A stretch of DNA of 64,000 nt from assembly GCA_013299045.1 (NCBI GenBank), contig JAAFJX010000006.1, forward strand, positions 117,505-181,504. Direction: 5' to 3'. Source of the DNA: Cytophagales bacterium (GTDB taxonomy: Bacteria > Bacteroidota > Bacteroidia > Cytophagales > Bernardetiaceae). A program made the translations under genes and the position numbers. This document shows, in pieces, positions 8,840 through 17,909 of this stretch (position 1 is its first letter; the number at the start of each line of letters is the position of its first letter). The notes beneath the pieces were generated by a model. That model worked only from the letters and a program-made list of their open reading frames with translations, did no database searches and was not told where the DNA came from.

Positions 8840-10108
8840 ATGCTAGACCGAAGCATAGCTCCTGCCCTAACACCTCTCAAAAATATAACGCTTCCTGCAC
8901 CCAAACGATATTTATGCCATAACGGCGCTGAAATCTTCTATTTTCAGAATTCTGATTTGAAAACAATCACTTTTGAAATACAAATTCATGCGTCGCGTCG
9001 TCATGAAGCTATACACGGACAAGCACAACTGCTAGCCTCTATGCTTAAAGAAGGAACAAGTAAATTATCCTCAGCAGACCTAGCAGCCAGAATAGCAGCT
9101 TTAGGAGCGCAGATAAGTGTATATACCGAACCAGATTATTTTCTGATATATGTGCGTTGTTTGGCGGTTCATTTTGATAAAATTCTGGATATCATCTATC
9201 TTATTTTTAAGGATAGCCAAGTGCCCGAAAAAGAACTTGCACAGCATAAAAGAAGAACCATCAGTCATATCAACTTAGAACTTCAAAAGAACAGCGTTTG
9301 GGCTTCTCGGTATTTGCTCAAAAACTTATATGGCGAAGAACACCCTTACGGACGCAGCCTTTGGCCCGAAGACATAGAGAAAATAACGCGCCAAGACCTT
9401 TTGGATTTTAAAGAGACCTATTTGTTAAAAGCACCTTGGCAGCTATTTCTGAGCGGTGACGTTACAGATACACACATTCAAAAGATTGACAAACTCTTTG
9501 GAAGGCATCGCATTAAAAAAGGTAAGTCCAGTTTACCAAAAGCCCCTGTAATGAAGAAATCGCCGCTTTTTTATGAAGAAAAGCAGAATAAAGTGCAAAG
9601 TACTGTCATGCTTGGAAAGACGTTTTCGCCCCTGACCATTCTTTCGGCAAACCATACCGCTTTTTTATTGCTTAATGACCTTCTAGGAGGCTATTTTGGC
9701 TCTAGGCTTTCCAAAAATTTGCGAGAAAAAAAAGGACTGACCTATGGAGTCCATTCCAGTTTGACAGTGCTTAGAAGTAGTGAGCGCTGGGTGATTACAA
9801 GCGATGTACGTAAAGAAAGCCTCCATGAAGCACTTGCCGCTATTGAAGAAGAAATGAATACGCTACGCAAAAGACCGCCCACCGAGCAGGAACTCAACAA
9901 CATAAAAAACTACCGCAAAGGGGTGTTTCTAAGTAGTTTTAAAACCTTCGAGAACTTTGCAACACGCTTTCGCTTCATTTATAATAATGCTTTGCCTGAA
10001 AACTACTATACAGACTATTTTGAACGTCTTGATGCTGTTACGCCCGCACAGATACAAGCCTTGGCTAAGAAGCACTTGAAAAATTTTGTAAAAATTGCAG
10101 TGGGCTAA
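8840..10108 (+). CDS. M16-family peptidase-like protein, non-catalytic subunit
   Basis: The 422 residues match the two-domain fold of M16 (pitrilysin / mitochondrial processing peptidase) proteins: GQAQLLASMLKEGTSKLS in the N-terminal half and the substrate-binding LREKKGLTYGVHSSLT motif in the C-terminal half. The zinc motif HxxEH expected before MLKEGT is absent; the residues are GQAQLLASMLKEGT, so neither zinc histidine nor the catalytic glutamate is present. Such inactive subunits normally pair with an active M16 partner encoded next door, but none is in this window. There is no obvious signal peptide at the chosen ATG. It is flanked by a PAS-SpoIIE gene and a molybdoenzyme gene on the same strand, probably not in one operon. 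Confidence 0.85.
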   Translation: MLDRSIAPALTPLKNITLPAPKRYLCHNGAEIFYFQNSDLKTITFEIQIHASRRHEAIHGQAQLLASMLKEGTSKLSSADLAARIAALGAQISVYTEPDYFLIYVRCLAVHFDKILDIIYLIFKDSQVPEKELAQHKRRTISHINLELQKNSVWASRYLLKNLYGEEHPYGRSLWPEDIEKITRQDLLDFKETYLLKAPWQLFLSGDVTDTHIQKIDKLFGRHRIKKGKSSLPKAPVMKKSPLFYEEKQNKVQSTVMLGKTFSPLTILSANHTAFLLLNDLLGGYFGSRLSKNLREKKGLTYGVHSSLTVLRSSERWVITSDVRKESLHEALAAIEEEMNTLRKRPPTEQELNNIKNYRKGVFLSSFKTFENFATRFRFIYNNALPENYYTDYFERLDAVTPAQIQALAKKHLKNFVKIAVG

Positions 10109-10209
10109 TATTATGCGTTGATGTAAACAAAAAAGGCAACGCAGCATTGTTTTTACAGTGCCAATGATTAAATTTGGGCTGCATTTTTACCTTTAGCACG
10201 CAGACCAAG

Positions 10210-12522
10210 ATGGCAAACAAACGCAATACAGAAGCTAAAACCCCTCTCAAATTCAATGATTTGGGAATTTCCGACATCAAAGACAATGCCGCTGGTATTC
10301 CTGCAGTTTTGGCTTCGCTCAAATATCTAACAAATGAGGTAGGTTTTCTTGATGCCATGTCTTTGATGCTGAAAGCCAACCAAACCGAAGGCTTTGACTG
10401 CCCCAGCTGTGCTTGGCCAGACCCCCACCCCAACGAGCGTTCGTCGGTGGCCGAATATTGCGAAAATGGCGCGAAAGCCATAGGAGACGAAGCCACCAAA
10501 AAGCGCATTGATGCCGCTTTTTTCAAAAAACACTCCGTGGAAGAACTCTCTGCTCAGTCTGATTATTGGCTCAATAAGCAAGGTAGGCTCACCAGCCCCA
10601 TGTTTTTGCCTAAAGGTAGTAAGCATTACCAACCCATTACATGGGACGATGCCTTTACCAAAATTGCCAAGCAACTAAACACTCTGAAAAACCCTAATGA
10701 AGCTATTTTTTATACTTCCGGACGCGCTTCAAACGAAGCGGCATTCTCTTATCAGCTCTTTGTGAGGCAATTCGGAACAAATAATCTGCCCGACTGCTCA
10801 AATATGTGCCATGAATCTAGCGGTGTGGCACTCAACGAAACCGTTGGCATTGGCAAAGGCTCTGTTACGCTCGAAGATTTTTATGAGGCGGAGGTTGTCT
10901 TAGTTATTGGGCAAAACCCAGGCACAAACCACCCTCGCATGATGTCTGCCTTACAAAAATGCAAACACAACGGGGGGCAGATTGTTAGCATTAATCCACT
11001 ACCCGAAACTGGCCTCAAGAAATTCACAAATCCACAAGAAGTTTTTGAAGTACTAAAAGGCGGAACAAGCCTTGCAGACCACTTTTTACAGGTAAAAATC
11101 AACGGTGATGTGGCCTTACTAAAGGGCATTATGTTTCTGCTTTTGCAAAAGGACAAAAAACAGCAGGGTGTATTTGACCATCATTTTATAGCAACACATA
11201 CCACTGGCTTTCAAGATTTTGAGGTGCATCTAGCACAAACAAACCTCGAGGAGTGCGTGCGCGAAAGCGGCATCTCACTGGCTCAAATGGAGGAAATAGC
11301 CAATTTGCTTGCCAATAAAACAAAAATTATTGCCTGCTGGGCTATGGGGCTTACCCAACACAAAAATGCCGTTGAAAGCATCAGAGAAGTAGTAAACCTT
11401 CTGCTCTTGAAAGGCAGCATAGGCCACAAAGGCGCTGGGCTTTGTCCTGTCCGTGGGCACTCTAACGTGCAGGGCGACCGCACAATGGGCATTTACGAAA
11501 AGCCGCCTCAAGCTTTTCTAGACCGCCTGCAAAAATATTTTAACTTTGAACCACCGCGCGAACACGGTTACGACACAGTAGCGGCCATCAAAGCCATGCA
11601 CAAAGGAGAGGCTTCGGTCTTTTTTGCATTGGGCGGCAATTTCCTCTCTGCCACGCCCGATACTGAATTTACAGCAGAGGCGCTCCAACGCTGCACTCTC
11701 ACGGTGCAGGTTTCTACAAAACTGAACCGCTCACACCTCATAACAGGTGAGGAAGCCCTTATCTTGCCTTGTCTAGGCCGAACGGAGCGCGACGTACAGC
11801 AAAGCGGTGAGCAATTTGTAAGTGTAGAAAACTCAATGGGTATAGTCCATGCCTCACGCGGAAATCTGCAGCCTGCCTCTGAGGATTTGATGTCTGAAAC
11901 TGCCATTGTGTGTATGCTCGCACACACCACGCTCAAAGAGCGCTCCAACGTAAACTGGCTGGCCATGAGCGACAACTACGACCTCATTCGCGACCATATT
12001 GAGGGCTGTATTCTGGGCTTTGAAAATTTTAATAGCCGTGTCCGTGAAGAGGGCGGTTTTTATTTGCCAAACGGTGCGCGTATCAAAAAATTCAACAATG
12101 CTTTCGGTAAAGCACTTTTTACGGTCAATCTCATTCCCCAGAACACTCTGCCATCAGACCGCTTTTTAATGATGACTATTCGGACGCATGACCAATTTAA
12201 TACCACCGTTTATGGCCTCGATGACCGATACAGAGGCATTTATAACGAAAGACGTGTTGTTTTGATGAACCCCGAAGACATGGCTGCCAAAGGCTTAACA
12301 ACTAAAAGTATGGTGGATTTAACAAGCTTTTTTGAGGGCGAGGAGCGCTACGCACCATCTTTCTTGGTAGTGCCATTTAGCATTCCGCGTGGTTGCGTAG
12401 CCACTTATTTTCCGGAGGCCAATGTGCTCGTCCCTATCAACCAAATAGCAGACCGTAGCCATACACCTGTCTCCAAAGGCGTTGTGGTGGGTATCAAAGC
12501 CTCAAAGTATAGCCCAATTTAG
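10210..12522 (+). CDS. FdhF/YdeP-family molybdopterin oxidoreductase
   Basis: This is a 770-residue molybdenum enzyme of the formate-dehydrogenase-alpha/YdeP family. Near residue 65 is FDCPSCAWPDP, the family's N-terminal signature. NLPDCSNMCHESSG lies near residue 210, GQNPGTNHPRM at the cofactor site, and LCPVRGHSNVQGDRTMG near residue 420. The C-terminal dinucleotide-binding domain includes RTHDQFNTTVYGLDDRYRG. There is no twin-arginine signal, so it is cytoplasmic. YdeP in enteric bacteria is linked to acid resistance, but the physiological substrate of the family is unsettled. I chose ATG 10210 (MANKRNTEAK) over 10174. No accessory FdhD gene is adjacent. The cofactor would need MoaD (5.9 kb) and molybdate uptake (ModA-like, 58 kb). 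Confidence 0.9.
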   Translation: MANKRNTEAKTPLKFNDLGISDIKDNAAGIPAVLASLKYLTNEVGFLDAMSLMLKANQTEGFDCPSCAWPDPHPNERSSVAEYCENGAKAIGDEATKKRIDAAFFKKHSVEELSAQSDYWLNKQGRLTSPMFLPKGSKHYQPITWDDAFTKIAKQLNTLKNPNEAIFYTSGRASNEAAFSYQLFVRQFGTNNLPDCSNMCHESSGVALNETVGIGKGSVTLEDFYEAEVVLVIGQNPGTNHPRMMSALQKCKHNGGQIVSINPLPETGLKKFTNPQEVFEVLKGGTSLADHFLQVKINGDVALLKGIMFLLLQKDKKQQGVFDHHFIATHTTGFQDFEVHLAQTNLEECVRESGISLAQMEEIANLLANKTKIIACWAMGLTQHKNAVESIREVVNLLLLKGSIGHKGAGLCPVRGHSNVQGDRTMGIYEKPPQAFLDRLQKYFNFEPPREHGYDTVAAIKAMHKGEASVFFALGGNFLSATPDTEFTAEALQRCTLTVQVSTKLNRSHLITGEEALILPCLGRTERDVQQSGEQFVSVENSMGIVHASRGNLQPASEDLMSETAIVCMLAHTTLKERSNVNWLAMSDNYDLIRDHIEGCILGFENFNSRVREEGGFYLPNGARIKKFNNAFGKALFTVNLIPQNTLPSDRFLMMTIRTHDQFNTTVYGLDDRYRGIYNERRVVLMNPEDMAAKGLTTKSMVDLTSFFEGEERYAPSFLVVPFSIPRGCVATYFPEANVLVPINQIADRSHTPVSKGVVVGIKASKYSPI

Positions 12523-12626
12523 TCTTATGATTACCTTTAAAAACGATGATATGAATGTTTTTTTTATGCCCAACAAATTGGGTTTAGATGAAGTTGTGCC
12601 AATCTAGCTTTGGGGCATAAAGTAGC

Positions 12627-13095
12627 TAGTCTTTCCTTCAAAAAGCACTAAGGCATTCGTTATGAATATATTAAACAAATGTTTTATCTTTAAAACCACT
12701 TAGGCTTTAGCACAATTTTGTCAAATAACTGGCAAAATCTCAAAGGCTTCTTACGGCCTCCCATGCCTCGCATCAGACAAAAGCGAATAGCTCAAAGGTT
12801 AGAGAGTGAGATTTTCTGTGCAATCATGTTTTGTATGAGAGTGTATCAGAGAAAAAGCCATTCGCTGGTTTAGATGAAAAAAGCCTGTTTTATTCATCTA
12901 AATTGGCCTTTTGCGAGGCTTAATTTTTTTGCTATGCCCTATGGTCGGAACTTTCAGCTCGCGCTTCAGTTCTGCATCAAGGCAAAAAGTAGAGAGAAAA
13001 AGCCAAAAAATCATGAGGGTGTTCCTAAAGCAGATAAATCATATCAATCAATTGAGGTGCTTGTTCTTGTGCAGGCTTTTTAAGGGATAACTAGC
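12627..13095. repeat. Structured intergenic repeat, copy A
   Basis: This stretch matches 39440-39873 over most of its length by eye, with scattered substitutions and indels. It keeps three nested complementary pairs: GCCTCGCA (12765-12772) with TGCGAGGC (12912-12919); AGCGAATAGCT (12782-12792) with AGCCATTCGCT (12856-12866); and TTTAGATGAA (12869-12878) with TTCATCTAAA (12893-12902). The single mismatch in the second pair is a G-U pair if the minus strand is transcribed. A block of about 40 bases near 12933-12975 is absent from the other copy. There is no plausible protein in it. It could be a structured RNA, a non-autonomous mobile element or a transcription end region. Confidence 0.8.
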
Positions 13096-13254
13096 TAGTT
13101 CAATTAAGTTGTTGGTTTTAAGTATTTTAAAATTCTATCATTACCCAAAAGTAAATTTCTGTTCTCAAAGGCTAGTCATTTGAACTTTATTGTGAACAAG
13201 ATGCCACTTTAGCCGCACTTTGGCAATAAGTCCCCTATAAATTTCTACCTTTTT

Positions 13255-13285
13255 TTTGAAAAGCGAGGCATCTCCTCTATTTTTG
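13255..13285 (+). promoter_or_regulatory. Promoter of mfd; decides the start codon
   Basis: TTTG (13255-13258), 19-base spacer and TATTTTTG (13278-13285) match the Bacteroidota consensus. Transcription would begin near 13290, downstream of the ATG at 13287, which therefore cannot be used. The next ATG, at 13314, is the better start. Confidence 0.65.
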
Positions 13286-13313
13286 TATGCTCAAAAGCCT
13301 ATCAACGCATTCT

Positions 13314-16300
13314 ATGCCGCTTACAGACTCCCATGCAACTTTAGAAGCCCAAGAATGGCTTAAATTATATACAGAAAACAATCTGTTTCAGCACCTGAGG
13401 CATTGTATCGAGGCCAAAAAAGTAGGCCATTTAGCGCTTGTAGGCGCGCAAGGTGCGTTAGACTCAGTTATCTTGGCGGCGCTCTTTCAAGAAAAACCAC
13501 GCACCATGCTGGCAGTCCTTGACGACCGCGAAGAAGCACAACACTTTTTTAACGACCTAAGAAACCTGCTAGGCGAGGACATGGCGCGGCGTGTGTTATT
13601 TTTCCCTATGTCCTACCGAGTGCCCTACAAGTTTGACCAAGTAGAGAATGCCAATGTCTTGCAACGCGCCGAAACGCTTAGCCATTTGCAAAATGCCAGT
13701 ATAGAACCCAAATTTGTTATTTCTTACCCAGGTGCATTGACCGACCGCGTGATTAGCAAACGCTCTTTGGTGAGTCGTTCCTTCGGAATAAGTTTGGGCG
13801 AGAGTTTGGAAATGAATTTTCTTGAGGAAGTTATCCGAGATTTGGGTTTTGAAAAAGCTGATTTTGTCAATGAAGCTGGTCAGTATGCTATACGCGGAGG
13901 TATTGTGGATATTTTTTCGTTTTCTAGCGACCATCCTTACCGCATTGAATTTTTTGGTAATGAGGTAGAGAGTATTCGTGTTTTTAACCCCGATTCTCAG
14001 CTTTCACTTGCTAGATTACAGCGTCTTACTATTATTCCAAATATTCATGAAAGAATCAGTCAGGAAAAACGAGAGTCTTTTTTTGATTTCTTCCCAGAGG
14101 ATACTATTGTTTGGCTAAAAGACTACCAAAATACGCTTGAGGTGGTCAGAAAGAGTTTTAAATATGCCGAAGAAGCCTTTGAGGATATTATGGCTATCAA
14201 TAACAACACAAGGCTTGTATTAGAGCCCTCCGACCTCTTTGAAGATGCTGCCTCAATCAAACAGCAGATGGATAAGTTTCTGCAAATAGATTTTGGACAA
14301 GAAATCCGTAAAAGCAGTACGGCTGAAGAAAAGGGCAAGATAGTTTGGGAGAGCAAAGCACAGGGCTACTTCCAAAAAAACTTTGAAAAACTAGCCAAGA
14401 ACCTTGATGATTACCAAGCCAAAGGTTATCGCTGCTTTGTTTGTTCGGATTATCCCAAACAGTTGGAGCGCCTGCAAATGATTTTTGATGAACTCAGCCC
14501 ACACACAATTTTTGAGTCTTTGCACTTTTCGCTGCGGCAGGGCTTTATTGACCAGCAAAACCGCTTGCTATGCTATACAGACCACGAAATTTTTGAAAAA
14601 GCACACCGCTACCGCTCCCAAGAAAAATTCACAAAGTCCAAAGCCCTTACACTCAAAGAATTAAACAATTTACAGGTAGGCGACTACGTTACGCACATAG
14701 ACCACGGTGTGGGGCGTTTTGCAGGCTTGCAGCAACTCACAATTGGCGAGAAAGAACAGGAGGCTATTCGGCTGATTTACAGAGATAACGACACTGTTTT
14801 GGTCAGTTTGCATAGCCTTCATAAGCTCGGTAAATATGCCAGCCAAGAGGGGGCTACTCCTACGCTAAGCAAGTTAGGGTCGCAGGAATGGTCTAACAAA
14901 AAGGCTTCTGCCAAAAAAGCAATTAAAGAAATTGGTTTTGAGCTCATTAAGCTCTATGCCAAGCGCCGCTCTGCACAAGGCTTTGCTTTTAGTCAGGATA
15001 CTTATCTACAAGCGGCTTTAGAGTCTTCCTTTATTTACGAAGATACTCCCGACCAAGCCATTGCTACACAAGATGTTAAGCGGGATATGGAAAAAGCCTA
15101 TCCCATGGATAGACTGATATGCGGCGACGTGGGTTTTGGTAAAACAGAAGTGGCTTTACGTGCTGCTTTTAAAGCCGTTACCGACAGTAAGCAAGTGGTG
15201 GTGCTTGTGCCTACTACCATTTTGGCGGCACAGCATTACCGTACATTTTCCGAGCGCTTCAAAAACTTGCCCTGCCGTGTGGATTACGTCAATCGCTTTC
15301 GCAGCACAAAAGATATTAAAAACATACAAGAAGAACTGACGCAAGGCAAAATTGATATTCTGATTGGCACCAATAAAGTCGTCGGCAAAGATTTTATTTT
15401 CAAAGACCTGGGACTCATCATCATTGACGAAGAACAAAAATTTGGCGTGAAGGTGAAAGACCGCCTCAAAGACCTGAAATTCAATGTGGATTGCCTTACC
15501 ATGACGGCTACGCCTATTCCACGCACTTTGCAGTTTTCTCTGATGGGTGCACGCGACCTTTCTGTTATGCACACACCGCCCTCAAACCGACACCCTGTGC
15601 GTACAGAAGTGCATACCTTGGACTATAACCTCATTCGCGATGCAGTCAGCCAGGAACTAAAGCGCGGGGGACAAGTTTTTTTCGTGCATAACCGCGTTTA
15701 TGACATCGAGCAGGTTGCTGATATTATTTTACAACTCGTACCCGATGCTAAAGTAGCGGTGGCGCATGGGCAAATGAAGGAAACCAAACTAGAGGAAACA
15801 ATGCTGGCTTTTTTGGACAATAAACTGGACGTTCTGGTGAGTACAAACATTATTGAGGCTGGTTTGGACATTCCGAATGCGAACACCATTCTCATCAACC
15901 ATGCGCATAATTTTGGGCTTTCAGACCTGCACCAAATGCGTGGGCGTGTGGGGCGCTCTAACACTAAGGCCTTCTGCTACTTACTGGTGCCGAGCATGAT
16001 GACGTTGCCAGCAGATGCACGCAAACGCCTCAAAGCCCTTGAGGAATTTTCTGAGCTCGGCGATGGATTTAAAATTGCGATGCGGGACTTGGACATACGC
16101 GGTGCAGGCAATCTGTTAGGTGCAGAGCAAAGTGGTTTTGTAACAGATTTGGGCTTTGAAACCTACCATAAAATTCTGGACGAGGCGCTTGAAGAACTCC
16201 GCGAAAACGAATTCAAAGAACTTTTTATGCCGGCTGCTGCCCAAATTGAGAAGAAAGTAAAAGCAGACTGCATCATAGAAACAGATTTACAACTCCTTAT

Positions 16301-16712
16301 CCCAGAGGGCTATATCCCAAATATTTCGGAGCGTCTGGCGCTTTACATTCAGGCCGATAAACTCAAAAATACTGAAGAACTCAATAAATTCTCCTCTGAA
16401 CTCATAGACCGCTTCGGCAAAATGCCGCCCGAGGTGATAGAACTCCTTAAAACAGTGGAGCTGAGGTGGCTTGGTAGCGAACTCGGCTTTATGAAACTGA
16501 CACTCAAGGGCGGCACGCTCAAAGCACAATGCCTAAAATCGGAGGCTTATTTTCAGTCCACTTCTTTTGGCTATATCCTAAACTATGTAAAGCGCAAGCC
16601 CCAACGCGCCCAGCTCAAAGAAGCTCAGAAAAGTCTTTTTTTTAGTGTAGAACGCGTTACGAGCGTGGAGGGCGCACTTACTCTGCTCAAAAACTTGAAA
16701 GTGGAAGACTAG
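13314..16712 (+). CDS. mfd: Transcription-repair coupling factor Mfd
   Basis: Mfd is a DNA translocase that removes stalled RNA polymerase from lesions and recruits UvrA. The product is about 1,132 residues, the family length. Domains in order: UvrB-like N-terminal region, including YPGALTDRVISK and GQYAIRGGIVDIFSF; the RNA-polymerase-interacting CarD-like domain starting LQVGDYVTHIDHGVGRFAG; the superfamily 2 helicase with Walker A GDVGFGKTE, DEEQKFGVK and TMTATPIPRTLQ; the conserved RGRVGRS box; and the C-terminal TRCF domain. I prefer ATG 13314 (MPLTDSH) to 13287 because the promoter's start site falls after the first ATG. It appears to be a single-gene unit, with repeat copy A lying upstream. 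Confidence 0.97.
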   Translation: MPLTDSHATLEAQEWLKLYTENNLFQHLRHCIEAKKVGHLALVGAQGALDSVILAALFQEKPRTMLAVLDDREEAQHFFNDLRNLLGEDMARRVLFFPMSYRVPYKFDQVENANVLQRAETLSHLQNASIEPKFVISYPGALTDRVISKRSLVSRSFGISLGESLEMNFLEEVIRDLGFEKADFVNEAGQYAIRGGIVDIFSFSSDHPYRIEFFGNEVESIRVFNPDSQLSLARLQRLTIIPNIHERISQEKRESFFDFFPEDTIVWLKDYQNTLEVVRKSFKYAEEAFEDIMAINNNTRLVLEPSDLFEDAASIKQQMDKFLQIDFGQEIRKSSTAEEKGKIVWESKAQGYFQKNFEKLAKNLDDYQAKGYRCFVCSDYPKQLERLQMIFDELSPHTIFESLHFSLRQGFIDQQNRLLCYTDHEIFEKAHRYRSQEKFTKSKALTLKELNNLQVGDYVTHIDHGVGRFAGLQQLTIGEKEQEAIRLIYRDNDTVLVSLHSLHKLGKYASQEGATPTLSKLGSQEWSNKKASAKKAIKEIGFELIKLYAKRRSAQGFAFSQDTYLQAALESSFIYEDTPDQAIATQDVKRDMEKAYPMDRLICGDVGFGKTEVALRAAFKAVTDSKQVVVLVPTTILAAQHYRTFSERFKNLPCRVDYVNRFRSTKDIKNIQEELTQGKIDILIGTNKVVGKDFIFKDLGLIIIDEEQKFGVKVKDRLKDLKFNVDCLTMTATPIPRTLQFSLMGARDLSVMHTPPSNRHPVRTEVHTLDYNLIRDAVSQELKRGGQVFFVHNRVYDIEQVADIILQLVPDAKVAVAHGQMKETKLEETMLAFLDNKLDVLVSTNIIEAGLDIPNANTILINHAHNFGLSDLHQMRGRVGRSNTKAFCYLLVPSMMTLPADARKRLKALEEFSELGDGFKIAMRDLDIRGAGNLLGAEQSGFVTDLGFETYHKILDEALEELRENEFKELFMPAAAQIEKKVKADCIIETDLQLLIPEGYIPNISERLALYIQADKLKNTEELNKFSSELIDRFGKMPPEVIELLKTVELRWLGSELGFMKLTLKGGTLKAQCLKSEAYFQSTSFGYILNYVKRKPQRAQLKEAQKSLFFSVERVTSVEGALTLLKNLKVED

Positions 16713-17012
16713 ACTGACATTTGACTGGAACATTGTCAAAAACTTGTCGCTGTATTCCGCAAAATATTTTCGCGGCTAAGTGTAAAACAAGACGGTTGTG
16801 GTAGCAGATAAGCAACTTTTTTCTAAACCAGGCGTTAAAATCCTATCTATTAAAAGCATTGCTTTCTATAATGCTATCCTGAGGCTGCCCCAAGCCCTAT
16901 TTTGAACGAAGTAGTACTACGCTTTCATTGCTCTAGTGCCATTTTTTGCGGTTTTATATATCCCAAAACGCAAATATCTTGAGCATTTACTTCAAACAAT
17001 TTATTGCGCTTT
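16713..17012. other. Intergenic region with an imperfect hairpin
   Basis: About 300 bases between mfd and the ABC transporter. TTTGCG-g-TTTT (16945-16955) pairs with AAAACGCAAA (16965-16974), a stem of ten pairs with one bulge and a nine-base loop. It lies about 40 bases before the ABC ATPase ATG and could be regulatory. No coding signal is visible. Confidence 0.35.
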
Positions 17013-17906
17013 ATGACCATTATTTCAGTTCAAGAACTCTCGCATTCTTTTGGGCGCGAAAGCCAAATTCTCAATAACATCAATTTAAGCGTTCCAGAAG
17101 GAAGCATATACGGTTTTCTGGGCGCAAATGGTGCTGGTAAGTCCACCACTCTGAAGCTAATTTTGGGGCTTCTGAGAACCCAAGCAGGCCATATCCATAT
17201 TTTTGGCACACCTTTCTACAAAAATAGATTGCGAACCCTGAGCAGAATAGGTTCTTTTATTGAAAATCCATCTTTTTATGACAATCTGACAGCCAGAGAA
17301 AATTTGCTCATTCAACAAAAAATCTACGCGTGTCCTTTGAAAAATATTGACGAAGTACTAGAACTTGTGGGGCTTAGCCAAACCAAAGGCAAACTAGCAA
17401 AAAGTTTTTCATTGGGTATGAAACAGCGTTTGGGCATTGCTATTGCGTTTTTACATAAACCAGACTTGCTCATTTTGGACGAACCCACCAACGGCCTAGA
17501 CCCAAACGGCATGATTGAAATGAGAGAACTTCTCAAAAGTATTAATCAAATCTTTAAAACGACTATCCTAATTTCAAGCCACTTACTTTCTGAAATAGAA
17601 AAACTTGCCACGCACATTGGAATCATACACCGAGGACAAATGTGTTTTGAAGGCACAATAAGCGCACTCATGCAGAAAAATGTTGCTTACAAAAAGCTAA
17701 GTATATGCACTAGCAACAATGAAAATGCGCAAAGACTTCTGCCTTATGCCGAAATTCATGATACCGCACTGGTGGTAAGCATTCGGCAGGAACAAGACAT
17801 AGCACGTACTTTTGAGATTTTAGCCCAAAATCATATTCAGGTGCTAGACATAGACACCGAGAAGACAAATCTAGAGGATATTTTTATGAACTTTGTAAAC
17901 CAATAA
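17013..17906 (+). CDS. ABC transporter ATP-binding protein
   Basis: This is the ATPase of an ABC exporter. The 297-residue protein has Walker A GANGAGKSTT, signature motif FSLGMKQRLGIA, Walker B LLILDEPTNGLDP and the H-loop SSHLLSEIEKL. The sequence resembles the BcrA / lantibiotic-immunity type of ABC-2 ATPase, with a C-terminal extension of about 80 residues that ends LEDIFMNFVNQ. The frame could open with a TTG at 17004, but the ATG at 17013 (MTIISVQELSHSFG) gives the standard N-terminus. The gene is followed after only three bases by its membrane partner, so the two are co-translated. The substrate is unknown; the family includes peptide-antibiotic export and immunity pumps. Confidence 0.95.
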   Translation: MTIISVQELSHSFGRESQILNNINLSVPEGSIYGFLGANGAGKSTTLKLILGLLRTQAGHIHIFGTPFYKNRLRTLSRIGSFIENPSFYDNLTARENLLIQQKIYACPLKNIDEVLELVGLSQTKGKLAKSFSLGMKQRLGIAIAFLHKPDLLILDEPTNGLDPNGMIEMRELLKSINQIFKTTILISSHLLSEIEKLATHIGIIHRGQMCFEGTISALMQKNVAYKKLSICTSNNENAQRLLPYAEIHDTALVVSIRQEQDIARTFEILAQNHIQVLDIDTEKTNLEDIFMNFVNQ

Positions 17907-17909
17907 ACC

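Noticed and set aside
12527..12607. A 26-residue frame (MITFKNDDMNVFF...) right after the molybdoenzyme gene
   Set aside because: Too short and without a family; it could be a small protein or a decayed gene, but there is no support beyond an open frame.
12874..13083. A 69-codon plus-strand frame
   Set aside because: It lies inside structured repeat copy A, and the frame is not kept in copy B.
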